From the NCBI RefSeq assembly GCF_021412625.1, contig NZ_JAKCFI010000015.1, positions 124,001-188,000 on the forward strand: 64,000 nt of DNA, read 5' to 3'. Positions 7,820 through 16,020 of this stretch are shown here, piece by piece; position 1 is the stretch's first letter; each line of letters starts with the position of its first letter. This DNA is from Myxococcus stipitatus. GTDB lineage: Bacteria > Myxococcota > Myxococcia > Myxococcales > Myxococcaceae. A program made the position numbers and the translations under genes. The notes beneath the pieces are model-generated. The model had not been told where the DNA came from. It made no database searches and saw only the letters and a list, made by a program, of their open reading frames with translations.

Positions 7820-10000
7820 TCACGGCCTCCCGCGCCGCGTCCCCGCGCCGCTGGCGTGGCGCAGGGGCCAGCCCCGGGTCTCCACGAGGACGTCCGGGCC
7901 CACGTCGTAGGACTCCAGGCGCCAGGCGCCCTCGCGCTCCACCACCACGAGCAGCCTGCTCTCGAAGAACGTCGCCCCCAGGAGCACGGGGCGCCCTGGC
8001 AGCGGGCACATGGCCAGCTTCCGGCCCTCCGCGAAGAGCTGGAGCCAGGACTGCCGCCCGTCCGGGAGGGGCACGTCCGCGAGCACGCCCACCGCGCCCC
8101 CCTCGACGACGGTCGCCTCGCGCAACATCCCTCCCAGCGACGAGAAGGGCAGCACGTCCACCTCCCACATCCCTCGCCCCGTGCCCGCCTCCACCGCGCG
8201 CAGCACCGTGCGCTCCTCGTCGGCCTCGCACGGCACGCCGTCCGTCCGCGCGCACGCGTGGGCGAAGAGATAGGCCCGGGCCACGCCGTCCTTCTTCGCC
8301 GGAATCAGCGCGGGCTCCGCCACGGGCGTCAGCGTCCGCGTGCCGCCATCCCAGTCCACCTCCGTCCTGGACGCGAACCCGCCATCCATGAAGACGGAGG
8401 CCCGCGCCCCCACCAGCAGCTGGTCGTCCGCCACCGCGAGCGACGGCAGGCCGGCCAGCGCCCCGGCGTCCACGAGCGTGGACACGCGGAGCGCCGTGCC
8501 CCCGTCCTCGTCCGTGGCCTCCACCGCCGCGCGCGCCAGCAGGCCGTCCACCGTGTAGCGATAGGCGACGTCCTCCTCGTCCAGCGCGAGCCGGGTCTCC
8601 CCACGCCAGGGCTCCACGGGCCCCGCGTACAGCACCGTGCCCGCGTCCGCGTGGCCGTCGAGCCAGACCCACCGCTGCCCCTCGGGCGACGGGAGGCCCG
8701 CGTCCCCTCCCGCGTCGGGTGCCTGGCGCCAGGCCACGCTCGCCACCACGTCACCCGTCGTGGTCAACGCGACCTGCCCGGCGCCCACCGCGCCCCGCCA
8801 CGTCCCCGCGTCCTCGGGCGCGCCCAGCGTCGCCCAGGACGCCTCCCACTGCCTGGCCCCCGGCGCGCGCGGGCCATAGGACTCCAACCCCGCGGGCCCT
8901 CGCACCAGCACCCCTTCCTCCGATACCGCCAGCAGCGCGCGTGGCGCGTCCTCGGGGAACGGCGCCGCGTAGCGCACGAGCCCGCCCGACGTGAAGGAGG
9001 CGAGGCGGCAGCCCGCGTCCCCGCCGCACACCGAGGTGTAGACGATGCCGTCCCGCACGAGCAGCGCGGGCGTGTCCTCGCCGCCCACGGGCACGCCCCC
9101 CAGGTCCAGCGCGAAGTCCGCCTCGAGGTCCCGGGTGGGAGGCTTCACGCACTCGCCGCCCTGACAGGTGCCCTCGTCCTGGCACGCCGTGGCGGGCGCG
9201 CACACCATGCCGTCCGGCGTGGGGAACGTCTTGCACGCGCCCTGGAAGCACAAGCGGGCCTGCTTGCAGTCCACGGCGCCACAGCGGATGAAGTCCTCGG
9301 CGTCCACCTCCTGGCAGCCGTCATCGCGGTCGCACACCCCCACCTTGCAGGGGTTCGTCGGCGCCGGGCAGACGACGTCCGACCGCACGCAGCCATACAG
9401 CGGCGAGCACGCATCCACCGTGCACGGGTTGTCGTCGTCGCACGTCCGGGGCGTCCCCACGCACGCGCCGGATTCGCAGTGGCCATCCGTCTGGCACCGG
9501 CTCTCCGGAACGCAGGCCGCGCCCTCCTCGAGCGGCGTCTCCACGCACGTCCCCGAGGCGAGGTCGAAGCGCGATGTGACGCACGGCCCCGACGGCTCGC
9601 ACTTCAGCGGGCGCACGCCCAGCCCCTTCAACGGCACCGTCACCTCGCCGCTCGCCCCCTGGAGCACGAGCGCGCCTTGCGCCGCGGTGTCCCCCGCGAG
9701 GAACGTCACCGCCACCGTCACGGAGCCGCTGCCCGGCACCGTCACCTCCGGCGCCGCCACCGCGAACGGCGCCTGCGTGGACACCGCCACCTGGAGGCTC
9801 GCGCGCCCGGTGGCCTGCAGCGTCACCTCGCGCGAGGCGCGCTCTCCCTCCAGCACGCGTCCGAAGTCGACCTCGTCCACCTGGGAGCGGAAGCCCAGCC
9901 GCGATTCCCCCAGCCCCGGGTCGTAGCCGCAGCGGCATCCCCCCATCGACAGCACGAGCACGGCGAGCAGCAGGCGCCAGGGACGAGCGAGCGGACTCAT
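7820..10000 (-). CDS. Large lipoprotein with ASH-like domain, Cys-rich modules and propeller-like C-terminus
   Basis: 726 aa. The signal peptide ends in the lipobox LSMGGC. Residues ~30-130 form an ASH/choice-of-anchor-D-like beta domain (VDFGRVLEGERASREVTL, then APFAVAAPEVTVPGSGSVTV). Residues ~133-290 hold about 24 Cys in repeats such as CQTDGHCESGACVG and CDDDNPCTVDACSPLYGCV, the pattern often seen in myxobacterial metal- or matrix-binding surface proteins. The remainder (~295-726) is rich in Gly, Val, Trp and Asp blades (LLVRDGIVYTSVCGG, LLVGARASVFMDGG, FFESRLLVVVEREGAW) that resemble PQQ/WD-type propeller repeats. It converges directly on the chemoreceptor gene with a 1-nt gap. Surface adhesion or ligand binding is plausible; no enzymatic motif is visible. 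Confidence 0.8.
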   Translation of the reverse strand: MSPLARPWRLLLAVLVLSMGGCRCGYDPGLGESRLGFRSQVDEVDFGRVLEGERASREVTLQATGRASLQVAVSTQAPFAVAAPEVTVPGSGSVTVAVTFLAGDTAAQGALVLQGASGEVTVPLKGLGVRPLKCEPSGPCVTSRFDLASGTCVETPLEEGAACVPESRCQTDGHCESGACVGTPRTCDDDNPCTVDACSPLYGCVRSDVVCPAPTNPCKVGVCDRDDGCQEVDAEDFIRCGAVDCKQARLCFQGACKTFPTPDGMVCAPATACQDEGTCQGGECVKPPTRDLEADFALDLGGVPVGGEDTPALLVRDGIVYTSVCGGDAGCRLASFTSGGLVRYAAPFPEDAPRALLAVSEEGVLVRGPAGLESYGPRAPGARQWEASWATLGAPEDAGTWRGAVGAGQVALTTTGDVVASVAWRQAPDAGGDAGLPSPEGQRWVWLDGHADAGTVLYAGPVEPWRGETRLALDEEDVAYRYTVDGLLARAAVEATDEDGGTALRVSTLVDAGALAGLPSLAVADDQLLVGARASVFMDGGFASRTEVDWDGGTRTLTPVAEPALIPAKKDGVARAYLFAHACARTDGVPCEADEERTVLRAVEAGTGRGMWEVDVLPFSSLGGMLREATVVEGGAVGVLADVPLPDGRQSWLQLFAEGRKLAMCPLPGRPVLLGATFFESRLLVVVEREGAWRLESYDVGPDVLVETRGWPLRHASGAGTRRGRP

Positions 10001-10068
10001 GGACGCGACTCAAGCCCGACGGGCCCCGGCCACGCAACGTTCGCGAGGAGCGTCGTCGTCCGGGTGAC

Positions 10069-10689
10069 TCAAGGCTCGGGGGCGGGGGCGCGTCGTCGAG
10101 CGAACATGCGCACCAGCACCGCCACCACGCCCACCGCCACCAGGCCGATGACGGCGTACTGGTAACGACTGACGAGCAGCGTCAACTTCTCCAGGTTGCC
10201 GCCCACCGCCGCGCCCAGGCCCAGCACCAGGCCGGTATGCGCCATGGCGGACACCGCGCCCAGGCCCAGCGCGTTGACGCGGGGCATGTGCGAGGCCCCG
10301 GCCGCGACGAAGATGAGGCCTCGGATGCCCGGCAGGAAGCGGTTCACCAGCAGCAGCCACGGACCATTGCGGCGCATGCGCGCCTGGACCTCCACCAGGC
10401 GCGCGTGGGTGATGCCGAAGAAGCTGCGCTCGGGCTGGGCCTCGAAGCGCTTCGCCAACCAATGACCCACCGCGTAGTTGATGGCGGCGCCCGCCACGCT
10501 GCCCGCCGTCACCACGAGGAACACGAGCAGCCACGGCTGCGTGCCGCGCACCGCGTAGACGCCGCCCAGCAAGGTGATGGAGTCACCCGGGAACGGCGGG
10601 ACGATGTACTCCAGCGCCGCCGCGAGCCCGAGCACCACGAGGCCCAGGGGCCCCAGCGCGCCGATGATCTGGTCGATGTACTCCACCAT
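10069..10689 (-). CDS. DedA-family (VTT domain) membrane protein
   Basis: 206 aa, typical DedA length. It has five to six hydrophobic segments and the family's key motifs: E-Y-I-V-P-P-F-P-G-D-S-I near residue 30 (conserved acidic and PGD residues) and LLLVNRFLPGIRGLIFVAAG around residue 110-130 (R..PG.R). DedA proteins are inner-membrane lipid scramblase or transporter-like proteins needed for membrane integrity and envelope lipid recycling. It starts at ATG 10689. It is followed by the lipoprotein gene on the same strand after 68 nt and is divergent from the small gene at 10827. Confidence 0.9.
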   Translation of the reverse strand: MVEYIDQIIGALGPLGLVVLGLAAALEYIVPPFPGDSITLLGGVYAVRGTQPWLLVFLVVTAGSVAGAAINYAVGHWLAKRFEAQPERSFFGITHARLVEVQARMRRNGPWLLLVNRFLPGIRGLIFVAAGASHMPRVNALGLGAVSAMAHTGLVLGLGAAVGGNLEKLTLLVSRYQYAVIGLVAVGVVAVLVRMFARRRAPAPEP

Positions 10690-10826
10690 CCGCGCGAACG
10701 CCCTCCTCCAGATGCCGGGCTCCAGTCATAAGGCACACCCGGCGGGAGCGAAAGCACCCGTCTCGGATGGTCAACAGAGCACGCCACCTCCAGGCACCCG
10801 GGCGTCGGCTATGCTGCGTCCCCGCC

Positions 10827-11159
10827 ATGATTCTTCCGCGCCACTGGGACGCGCTGACCGCCACGCTGCACGCCGTGGACCTCGAGGGGAATCCCGAGGA
10901 GGCCTGGCGGTTCCTCGTCTACCGGGGCTTCGTCGAGGACTCCGCCGAGGGCGCTCGACGGTTCGTGGACCTCGTGCGCGAGAGCCTGACGACGCGGCAT
11001 CCGCCGGCTGGTGGCCCCGTGGGCGCCATCCTCCGGACGCTGGTCCAGGAGCAGCGCGTGGACCCGCGTCAGGACGACGACCCCGAGGGGCGCTCCACGG
11101 GCAGGGTGTGGCGCCTGTGGAAGCGGAGGACGGCGCCAGCGGCGTCTCCGGTGTCCTGA
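10827..11159 (+). CDS. Small hypothetical cytoplasmic protein
   Basis: 110 aa from ATG 10827 (MILPRHWDALTATLHAVDLE). The frame is open 20 codons further upstream, but those codons lack coding bias. There is no signal peptide or membrane segment. The protein is mostly helical and charged, with aromatic positions (WRFLVYRGF, RRFVDLVRE), and the C-terminus is basic (GRVWRLWKRR). I do not recognise the family. It converges with the gene at 11239-12426. Confidence 0.55.
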   Translation: MILPRHWDALTATLHAVDLEGNPEEAWRFLVYRGFVEDSAEGARRFVDLVRESLTTRHPPAGGPVGAILRTLVQEQRVDPRQDDDPEGRSTGRVWRLWKRRTAPAASPVS

Positions 11160-11183
11160 CTCCGGCCACGCCCCGCTCAGGTC

Positions 11184-11269
11184 GCGAGGCTCGCGGCCAG
11201 CAGCGCCGGCTCCGACGCCCTGGTCTGGACCACACCCCTCATGGCGCGAGGCTCGCGGCCAGCAGCGCC
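11184..11269. repeat. Duplicated 3' gene end (24-bp identical pair, 62 bp apart)
   Basis: The 24 bases at 11246-11269 encode the last residues of the gene at 11239-12426 (ALLAASLAP and stop). They recur exactly at 11184-11207, just beyond its stop. Similarity extends several bases to each side. The second copy also ends in a stop (LLAASLAT) but in another frame relative to the gene. It looks like the remnant of a lost tandem paralogue or a slippage duplication. Confidence 0.8.
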
Positions 11270-12426
11270 AGCTCTCCTCCGCCGGGACGCAGGCACGCCA
11301 GGCCGATGCGCGAGGACGTGGACGCGCGCGCGGCCGCGACGGTGAAGTGGAACCATCTGCACGCGCCGACGCGCTGCTCGAGCGCGCTCCAGTCGCTCGG
11401 TTCGCCCGCGACGCCCGCGAGCCCACCCAGGGTGCGCCAGGTGGACAGGCGCCCGTACGCGGCGCCTCGCGCTCCCGCCCAGCCCTCGGCGCCGAAGGTG
11501 GCGAGGGCGAAGAGCGTGGCCACGACATCCTCCAGGCCCTGTCGCTCGCAGTGGAGGTCCTCGGTCGCCACGAGGGGCTCGAGGCTCGCGTCCTCCAGGA
11601 AGGCGGTGAGGTGGTCGGCGCTCATCCGAGGCTGCGCGGGGCGCAGGGCGAACGCGCGGAGGAAGCGCTTCGCCGCGACGCCGTCCTCGCCCCAGTCGTC
11701 GATGACGGCGCCAGCGGAGGCGGCGAGCGGAACGGTCTCGAGGGACACATCGGCACGAGGTCCCAGCGGGAGTGTGTCTTCTTCATCCGAGCCCCGCGCC
11801 CTCGACGAGGCGAGGTGCGCCCTGAGGTCGAGGACCGCGTCCTCCACGTCCTCGACACCGAGGAGGCGGCCCAGCGACGACTCCCAGCGACCGCGGCTGA
11901 GCGGGAGGAGCGCCAGCGGATGGCCCTGCTCCGCGAGGCGCGCCCACAACCTGCGGACGCCGGGGGCCTTGTCCAACGACTCACCGCGCAGGACGAGCTC
12001 CTGCACGTAACAGGCGAACAGCTCCGTCAGGTCGTCGGGGCCGCTGCGACACTCGAGCAGCATGTGCAGGATGGGCGACGGGTTCCAACGCGCGAGCAGA
12101 CCCGCGAGGTCCCGCGCGCGGTGCGCCTCCGAATGACGCCCCTGGAAGCGCGCGTCCCGGGGTTGGCGCGCGATGTCGAGCAGCGCCCGCGCGCCCGACA
12201 CGCTCCCGCGCCGGGCGAGGACCTCCTCGACATGGTCGGACACCGCGTGGAGCCGCCCATGCGTCTCGACGGGCGTGACGGGAAACCGCGCCTCCACCTC
12301 CGCGGCGAGCGCGACCAGGGTGGTGAAGTCCCCTTGCTCCGCCACCCCCTCCACCCTGCGCAGCGCGTCGCGGACACCGGTGCCGGAGGCGATTTCCTCG
12401 AAGAGAGCGCTCACCGTCGAAGTCAT
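11239..12426 (-). CDS. Hypothetical protein of helical-repeat type
   Basis: 395 aa, starting at ATG 12426 (MTSTVSALFEEIASGTGVRD). No signal peptide or membrane segment. It is rich in Leu, Ala, Arg and Glu and predicted largely alpha-helical, with segments that resemble HEAT/ARM-like packing (EGVAEQGDFTTLVALAAEVE, DLAGLLARWNPSPILHMLLE). It may belong to the DUF6183-type proteins found in myxobacteria and actinobacteria; I hold this loosely. Its 3' end has a partial duplicate just downstream, suggesting it once had a tandem paralogue. It is on the same strand as the unknown gene at 12525-13097, after a 98-nt gap. Confidence 0.65.
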   Translation of the reverse strand: MTSTVSALFEEIASGTGVRDALRRVEGVAEQGDFTTLVALAAEVEARFPVTPVETHGRLHAVSDHVEEVLARRGSVSGARALLDIARQPRDARFQGRHSEAHRARDLAGLLARWNPSPILHMLLECRSGPDDLTELFACYVQELVLRGESLDKAPGVRRLWARLAEQGHPLALLPLSRGRWESSLGRLLGVEDVEDAVLDLRAHLASSRARGSDEEDTLPLGPRADVSLETVPLAASAGAVIDDWGEDGVAAKRFLRAFALRPAQPRMSADHLTAFLEDASLEPLVATEDLHCERQGLEDVVATLFALATFGAEGWAGARGAAYGRLSTWRTLGGLAGVAGEPSDWSALEQRVGACRWFHFTVAAARASTSSRIGLACLRPGGGELALLAASLAP

Positions 12427-12524
12427 GCCGACAGCCTACAGACAATGCAGGCAGCGCTGGAATAGCGGGTTTGCACGGCCTCCTGGGACCCGGGTGCCGC
12501 GGACGTTGGTTGGAGGTGGATGCC

Positions 12525-13097
12525 TCAAGGCTCCCGTTCCGAGTGGGGGAGACAGTCCTCGAAGAGCGCATGGACCCGGTCGAACCACTTCACCACGGGC
12601 CGCCAGTCCGCTGGGGGGCGGCTCCACCACTCCAGGCGCAGCGAATGGAAGGAGGCGCGCTGCTCCACGCCGAACCGGACTCCATCCATGGCGATTCCGA
12701 GAGATCCGAACGACAGGCCAGGAAGCGGAAGTTCCCGTCCCTCGGCCTCGAGCTCCCACCAGCGCGCTGAGGCGACGGTGGCGTCGGCCGTCTTCAGGCG
12801 CAGCTCCCTCACGGGCATGCCTCGGATGACTCCCCCCGGCTGCATGGGCCGTTCGACTTCACTCCGCCGCTCCCACGTGACTCGACGAACAAGAAACCCC
12901 GACGTGAGCTTCGAGGCATCCTTCCAGAGAAGCCAGGAGCGGTACTGCCCCAAGCTCCGATACTCCCAGATGCGAAGCCATGGCGTTCCCCGGGGAAGTG
13001 CCGGGACCGCGTCCTGCGGGTTCTCGAGCGCCGCCATCGCCTGCTCGTCGAGACGGCGATTGTGCTCGTGGACTGCCTCATCCTGATGTGTCGACAT
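12525..13097 (-). CDS. Hypothetical protein (possible immunity- or effector-associated type)
   Basis: 190 aa from ATG 13097 (MSTHQDEAVHEHNRRLDEQA). An ATG-less upstream extension is open but non-coding in composition. A ribosome site GGAGG ends 8 bases upstream, buried in the stem of an 8-bp hairpin (separate entry). The protein has many Trp, Arg and Glu residues (PWLRIWEYRSLGQYRSWLLW, WWSRPPADWRPVVKWFDRVH) and no signal peptide. I do not recognise the family. Soluble, Trp-rich single genes of this size often occur as bacterial immunity-like proteins, but nothing here proves that. Confidence 0.65.
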   Translation of the reverse strand: MSTHQDEAVHEHNRRLDEQAMAALENPQDAVPALPRGTPWLRIWEYRSLGQYRSWLLWKDASKLTSGFLVRRVTWERRSEVERPMQPGGVIRGMPVRELRLKTADATVASARWWELEAEGRELPLPGLSFGSLGIAMDGVRFGVEQRASFHSLRLEWWSRPPADWRPVVKWFDRVHALFEDCLPHSEREP

Positions 13098-13104
13098 CGT
13101 AGAC

Positions 13105-13127
13105 CTCCCGGGTGGACCGCCCGGGAG
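13105..13127 (-). promoter_or_regulatory. Hairpin that sequesters the ribosome-binding site
   Basis: On the minus strand a perfect 8-bp stem (CTCCCGGG/CCCGGGAG, 7-nt loop) lies 7 nt before the start codon at 13097. Its 3' arm contains GGGAG, which with the next G forms the Shine-Dalgarno GGAGG. Folding would hide that site, so translation may depend on temperature, ligand or upstream translation. Alternatively it is just a terminator for the rlmN operon. Confidence 0.5.
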
Positions 13128-13178
13128 TGGACGGTAGGGCCGTACTCGGAACAACCCCACGGCTCCCACGCAGCCTCA

Positions 13179-13199
13179 CGTACCCGCCTGACGGGTACG
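13179..13199 (-). terminator. Hairpin terminator after rlmN
   Basis: A perfect 8-bp stem (CGTACCCG/CGGGTACG) with a 5-nt loop lies about 70 nt beyond the rlmN stop on the minus strand. There is no T tract. Placement and stability suggest the end of the sigma/anti-sigma/rlmN transcript. Confidence 0.5.
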
Positions 13200-13266
13200 C
13201 GGGCTCAAGTCAGAGACCGGAGACGCCCCCCCACTGTCCTCGACACGGCCTATCCGGGCCGCGGAG

Positions 13267-14343
13267 TCACGTGGTGGGCGGAGACGACGACGGACCGGGA
13301 ACGGGCATCACCGTGCCGCCGTACTGCGTGGCCGCCAGCGTGCCGCACGCCGCGCCAATCTCCTTGCCACCCGAGTACCGCCGCGCCACCGGCGCCTTCA
13401 GTATCTGCAGGTGGTCCCGGAACGCGCTCAACTCCTCCGCCGTCGGCGGCAGGTACTTGCCCGTCGGGTCCGTCACGTCGATGAGGTCCACCTTGATGGG
13501 GATGCCCTCGAACGCCGCCTTCAGCGCCTCCGCGTCCTCGCGCTCCAGGTTGAAGCCGCGGATGGCCACGTAGGCGATCATCGCCCGCTCACGCCGCGCC
13601 TGGCTGTACTCGCGGATGGCCTCGATGAGCTCCGGCAACGGGTGCGTCTTCTCGATGGGCAGCACCTGCGCGCGCTTGGACGCGATGGCGCTCGTCACCG
13701 AGAACGCCAGCCGGTACGGATGCCCCTCGCGCGTGTAGCGCCGGATGGCCGGCACGTGCCCCGCCGTGGAGAAGGTGATGGCCGTCCCGGAGATGGAGAA
13801 GCCCGCCGGGTTCGACAGGATGCCCGCCGCCCGCAGCGTCTCCTTGTAGTTGAGCAGCGGCTCCCCCATCCCCATGAACACCACGCCCCGCACCGGCCGG
13901 TCCGCCTCCGCCCGCACCTGGAGCACCTGGTCCAATATCTCCCAGGTCTGGAGGTTCCGTTTGAAGCCCAATTTCCCCGTCATGCAGAAGTCGCACGCCA
14001 GCGCACAGCCCACCTGGCTGGAGACGCAGACGACGTACTTCTCGTCGAAGATGGGGATGCGGACGGCCTCGATGCGCCCGCCCAGGGGCGAGTCGAAGAG
14101 GTACTTCACGAAGCCGTCGTCCGCGCGGCGGCGCTCGACCACCGTCAGCCGCGGCATCTCCCCGTGGGCGCGCAGGTGGTCCGCGACGCGGCGCGGCACC
14201 TGGGGGGAGTTGGCCACCTCGTCCACCGTGCCGCGCCCGTGGGCGAAGACGGCGGCGAACACCTTGCGCACGGCCGTGGGCGAGGGGGAGAGGGGCGCGA
14301 GCGCCTCGTGCAGCTCCGGGAGCGACAGTTGCTTCAGGTTCAC
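13267..14343 (-). CDS. rlmN: 23S rRNA (adenine-2503-C2)/tRNA A37 methyltransferase RlmN
   Basis: 358 aa, standard length. Radical-SAM enzyme that adds a C2 methyl group to A2503 of 23S rRNA and A37 of some tRNAs. The CX3CX2C cluster motif is CALACDFC (residues ~116-123). Other hallmarks are VVFMGMGEPLLNY (SAM-binding GGE-like motif), FSISGTAITFSTAGHVPAI and the C-terminal methyl-carrying Cys in G-A-A-C-G-T-L-A. The N-terminus (LSLPELHEALAPLSPSPTAVRKVFA) is the RNA-binding accessory domain. The start ATG overlaps the anti-sigma stop by 4 nt (ATGA), so it is translationally coupled to the sigma/anti-sigma pair. This suggests stress-linked control of rRNA modification. Confidence 0.96.
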   Translation of the reverse strand: MNLKQLSLPELHEALAPLSPSPTAVRKVFAAVFAHGRGTVDEVANSPQVPRRVADHLRAHGEMPRLTVVERRRADDGFVKYLFDSPLGGRIEAVRIPIFDEKYVVCVSSQVGCALACDFCMTGKLGFKRNLQTWEILDQVLQVRAEADRPVRGVVFMGMGEPLLNYKETLRAAGILSNPAGFSISGTAITFSTAGHVPAIRRYTREGHPYRLAFSVTSAIASKRAQVLPIEKTHPLPELIEAIREYSQARRERAMIAYVAIRGFNLEREDAEALKAAFEGIPIKVDLIDVTDPTGKYLPPTAEELSAFRDHLQILKAPVARRYSGGKEIGAACGTLAATQYGGTVMPVPGPSSSPPTT

Positions 14344-14579
14344 GAGGCGGACTTGATCTTCGCGCGCAGGAACTCCGTCAGCTTCGACGAGACCTCCTTG
14401 GGCATCCGAGCAGCCAGGGCACGCTTACACAGGCCGGGCGTCGCGCGGTAGGTGGCCAGGAACTCCTCGCAGGGACTGCACCCGGACAGGTGCTCCTGGA
14501 GATGCTTCGCCTCGTCTGGCGACATCTCACCCTCGAGGTATTCCAGCAGGAGGTTGATCGAGTCTTTACAGGTGTACAT
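14340..14579 (-). CDS. Soluble zinc-binding anti-sigma factor (zf-HC2/ZAS type)
   Basis: 79 aa from ATG 14579 (MYTCKDSINLLLEYLEGEMS). An upstream in-frame ATG at 14654 exists, but the family begins at this Met. The ZAS motif is H30-x3-C34-x2-C37 (HLSGCSPC), with an additional Cys at position 4, as in RsrA/ChrR-like factors where zinc is ligated and may respond to redox. There is no transmembrane helix, so it should act in the cytoplasm on the ECF sigma factor encoded 71 nt upstream. It overlaps rlmN by 4 nt. The C-terminal tail (KEVSSKLTEFLRAKIKSAS) is basic and helical. Confidence 0.85.
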   Translation of the reverse strand: MYTCKDSINLLLEYLEGEMSPDEAKHLQEHLSGCSPCEEFLATYRATPGLCKRALAARMPKEVSSKLTEFLRAKIKSAS

Positions 14580-14650
14580 CCGAACCTCGGCTGGCTGCGG
14601 CGCGCCTTCTCGTCCTTGCATCGGAAGATGCGGAGCCCCCCGTTCGCGTT

Positions 14651-15265
14651 TCACGGGCCGCGATTGTCGCGGTTGTAGAAGGTGTCGATGGCTTCCCGAA
14701 GCGCGAGTCGGGCCCTGTGCAGACGGCTCTTGATGGCGGGGATGGAGTCCCCCGTCACCTCTGCGATTTGTTCGTAACTGAGCCCGTCCACGTCTTTCAA
14801 GAGGAAGACCTCACGATACCCCTCGGGGAGGCGGTCGGCCGCCTGCCGGATGGCCTGCCCCAGCTCGGCGTCGAGCGCCTTCTCCTCGGCGTCCCGGCTC
14901 CAGTCGGTGACGGGATAGTCGGCGAGTGTACCACGGGGCGTGAATTCCGGCCCCTGCAGCTCCGCCTCCGCGGCCTGGGCCACCCGGCGGTGGCGCAGGC
15001 GCATGAGCGCGTGGTTGGCCGCGATGCGGTGGACCCACGAGCCGAAGGCCGCATCCCCGCGGAAATCCTTGAGATGTTGATAGGCGGACAGGAAGGTGTC
15101 CTGGGTGATTTCGGCGGCGTCCGCCTCCGAGCGCGTCATCCGCAGGGCCAGGCCATAGACCTTGTCCTGGTGCGCCTCCACCAGGGCCTCGAAGGCGGAC
15201 ATGTCTCCGTCCTGGGCCCGGGCGAGGAGCTGGCGATCATCTTCCGTGGCGACCTCGTCGGACAT
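14651..15265 (-). CDS. ECF (RpoE-like) RNA polymerase sigma factor
   Basis: 204 aa from ATG 15265 (MSDEVATEDDRQLLARAQDG); longer upstream versions have no family similarity. Region 2 is clear (FEALVEAHQDKVYGLALRMT, ITQDTFLSAYQHLKDFRGDA, FGSWVHRIAANHALMRLRHR) and region 4 too (LPEGYREVFLLKDVDGLSYE, QIAEVTGDSIPAIKSRLHRA). The linker between them is fairly long (~45 residues). It is followed by its probable anti-sigma factor and rlmN, forming a three-gene operon. Auto-regulation by this sigma factor is likely by analogy to other ECF operons, though I could not pick out a matching promoter. Confidence 0.93.
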   Translation of the reverse strand: MSDEVATEDDRQLLARAQDGDMSAFEALVEAHQDKVYGLALRMTRSEADAAEITQDTFLSAYQHLKDFRGDAAFGSWVHRIAANHALMRLRHRRVAQAAEAELQGPEFTPRGTLADYPVTDWSRDAEEKALDAELGQAIRQAADRLPEGYREVFLLKDVDGLSYEQIAEVTGDSIPAIKSRLHRARLALREAIDTFYNRDNRGP

Positions 15266-15300
15266 GGCGGGGCGCACCCAACCAGCCAGAAGCGCCTTCG

Positions 15301-15885
15301 TCAAGGCCGGTTGCGAGCCCTCGTCGAAGGTCGCTTGCTGACATGTTGACTGTCCTGGACCCAGAGTCGAAAGGGCTCGTCGGCCCAGGCTCCGGCGTAG
15401 TCCACGCCGATGCGCGGCCCCCTCGCCACGCGCGAGGAAGGCACGGGCGTGCCGGGCAGCAGGTGCAGCCCCGGCGACTGCAGGTCCACGCGGTTGTGGG
15501 CCAGCGTCAGCCCCAGGGACTTGCACAGCCGGCCGGGGCCGTCCGTGCGCAGGTCCGCGCCCAACCCCTCCACCGGCTCCACCGCGCGCACCAGCACCGC
15601 GGCCCCCACGCCGGGCACGTCGGTGACGACGTTGAAGCAGCGGTGCATCCCGTAGATGAGGTAGACGTACGCGCGCCCCGCCGGGCCGAACATGACCTCC
15701 GTGCGTGGGGTGAGCCCCTTGGAGGCGTGGCAGGCCAGGTCGTGCTCACCGATGTAGGCCTCCGTCTCGACGATGCGGCCCACCCGGCGCAGGCCGTCCT
15801 GGACGACGACGAGATGGGTGCCCAGGAGGTCACGGGCTACCTCCAGGGCGGGGCGGGCGTAGAAGGACACGGGCAGCGGAGTCAC
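15301..15885 (-). CDS. DNA-3-methyladenine glycosylase (AAG/MPG family)
   Basis: 194 aa from GTG 15885 (MTPLPVSFYARPALEVARDL); the frame remains open far upstream but that region is antisense to malQ. It excises alkylated purines in base-excision repair. Family signatures: VARDLLGTHLVV, RIVETEAYIGEHDLACHASK (Glu in ETEAY activates water; DxACHA region), GLTPRTEVMFGPAGRAYVY, LIYGMHRCFNVVTD, VLVRAVEPVEG and the C-terminal GPRIGVDYAGAWADEPFRLW. The stop lies 35 nt from the sigma-factor start, same strand. It may have its own promoter in the gap before malQ, since malQ is divergent. Confidence 0.92.
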   Translation of the reverse strand: MTPLPVSFYARPALEVARDLLGTHLVVVQDGLRRVGRIVETEAYIGEHDLACHASKGLTPRTEVMFGPAGRAYVYLIYGMHRCFNVVTDVPGVGAAVLVRAVEPVEGLGADLRTDGPGRLCKSLGLTLAHNRVDLQSPGLHLLPGTPVPSSRVARGPRIGVDYAGAWADEPFRLWVQDSQHVSKRPSTRARNRP

Positions 15886-16020
15886 GGCGGGGATTGTACC
15901 GGCCAACACTCGGCGGCGCCCGGGATGAGGGCATCCGTCCGCCAGCGGAAACCCGCGTGGCCCATCGCGGCATCGCGGCAGTTCACTCCGGGGCAGGGCT
16001 GGGGCAGATTGCGCCGCACC

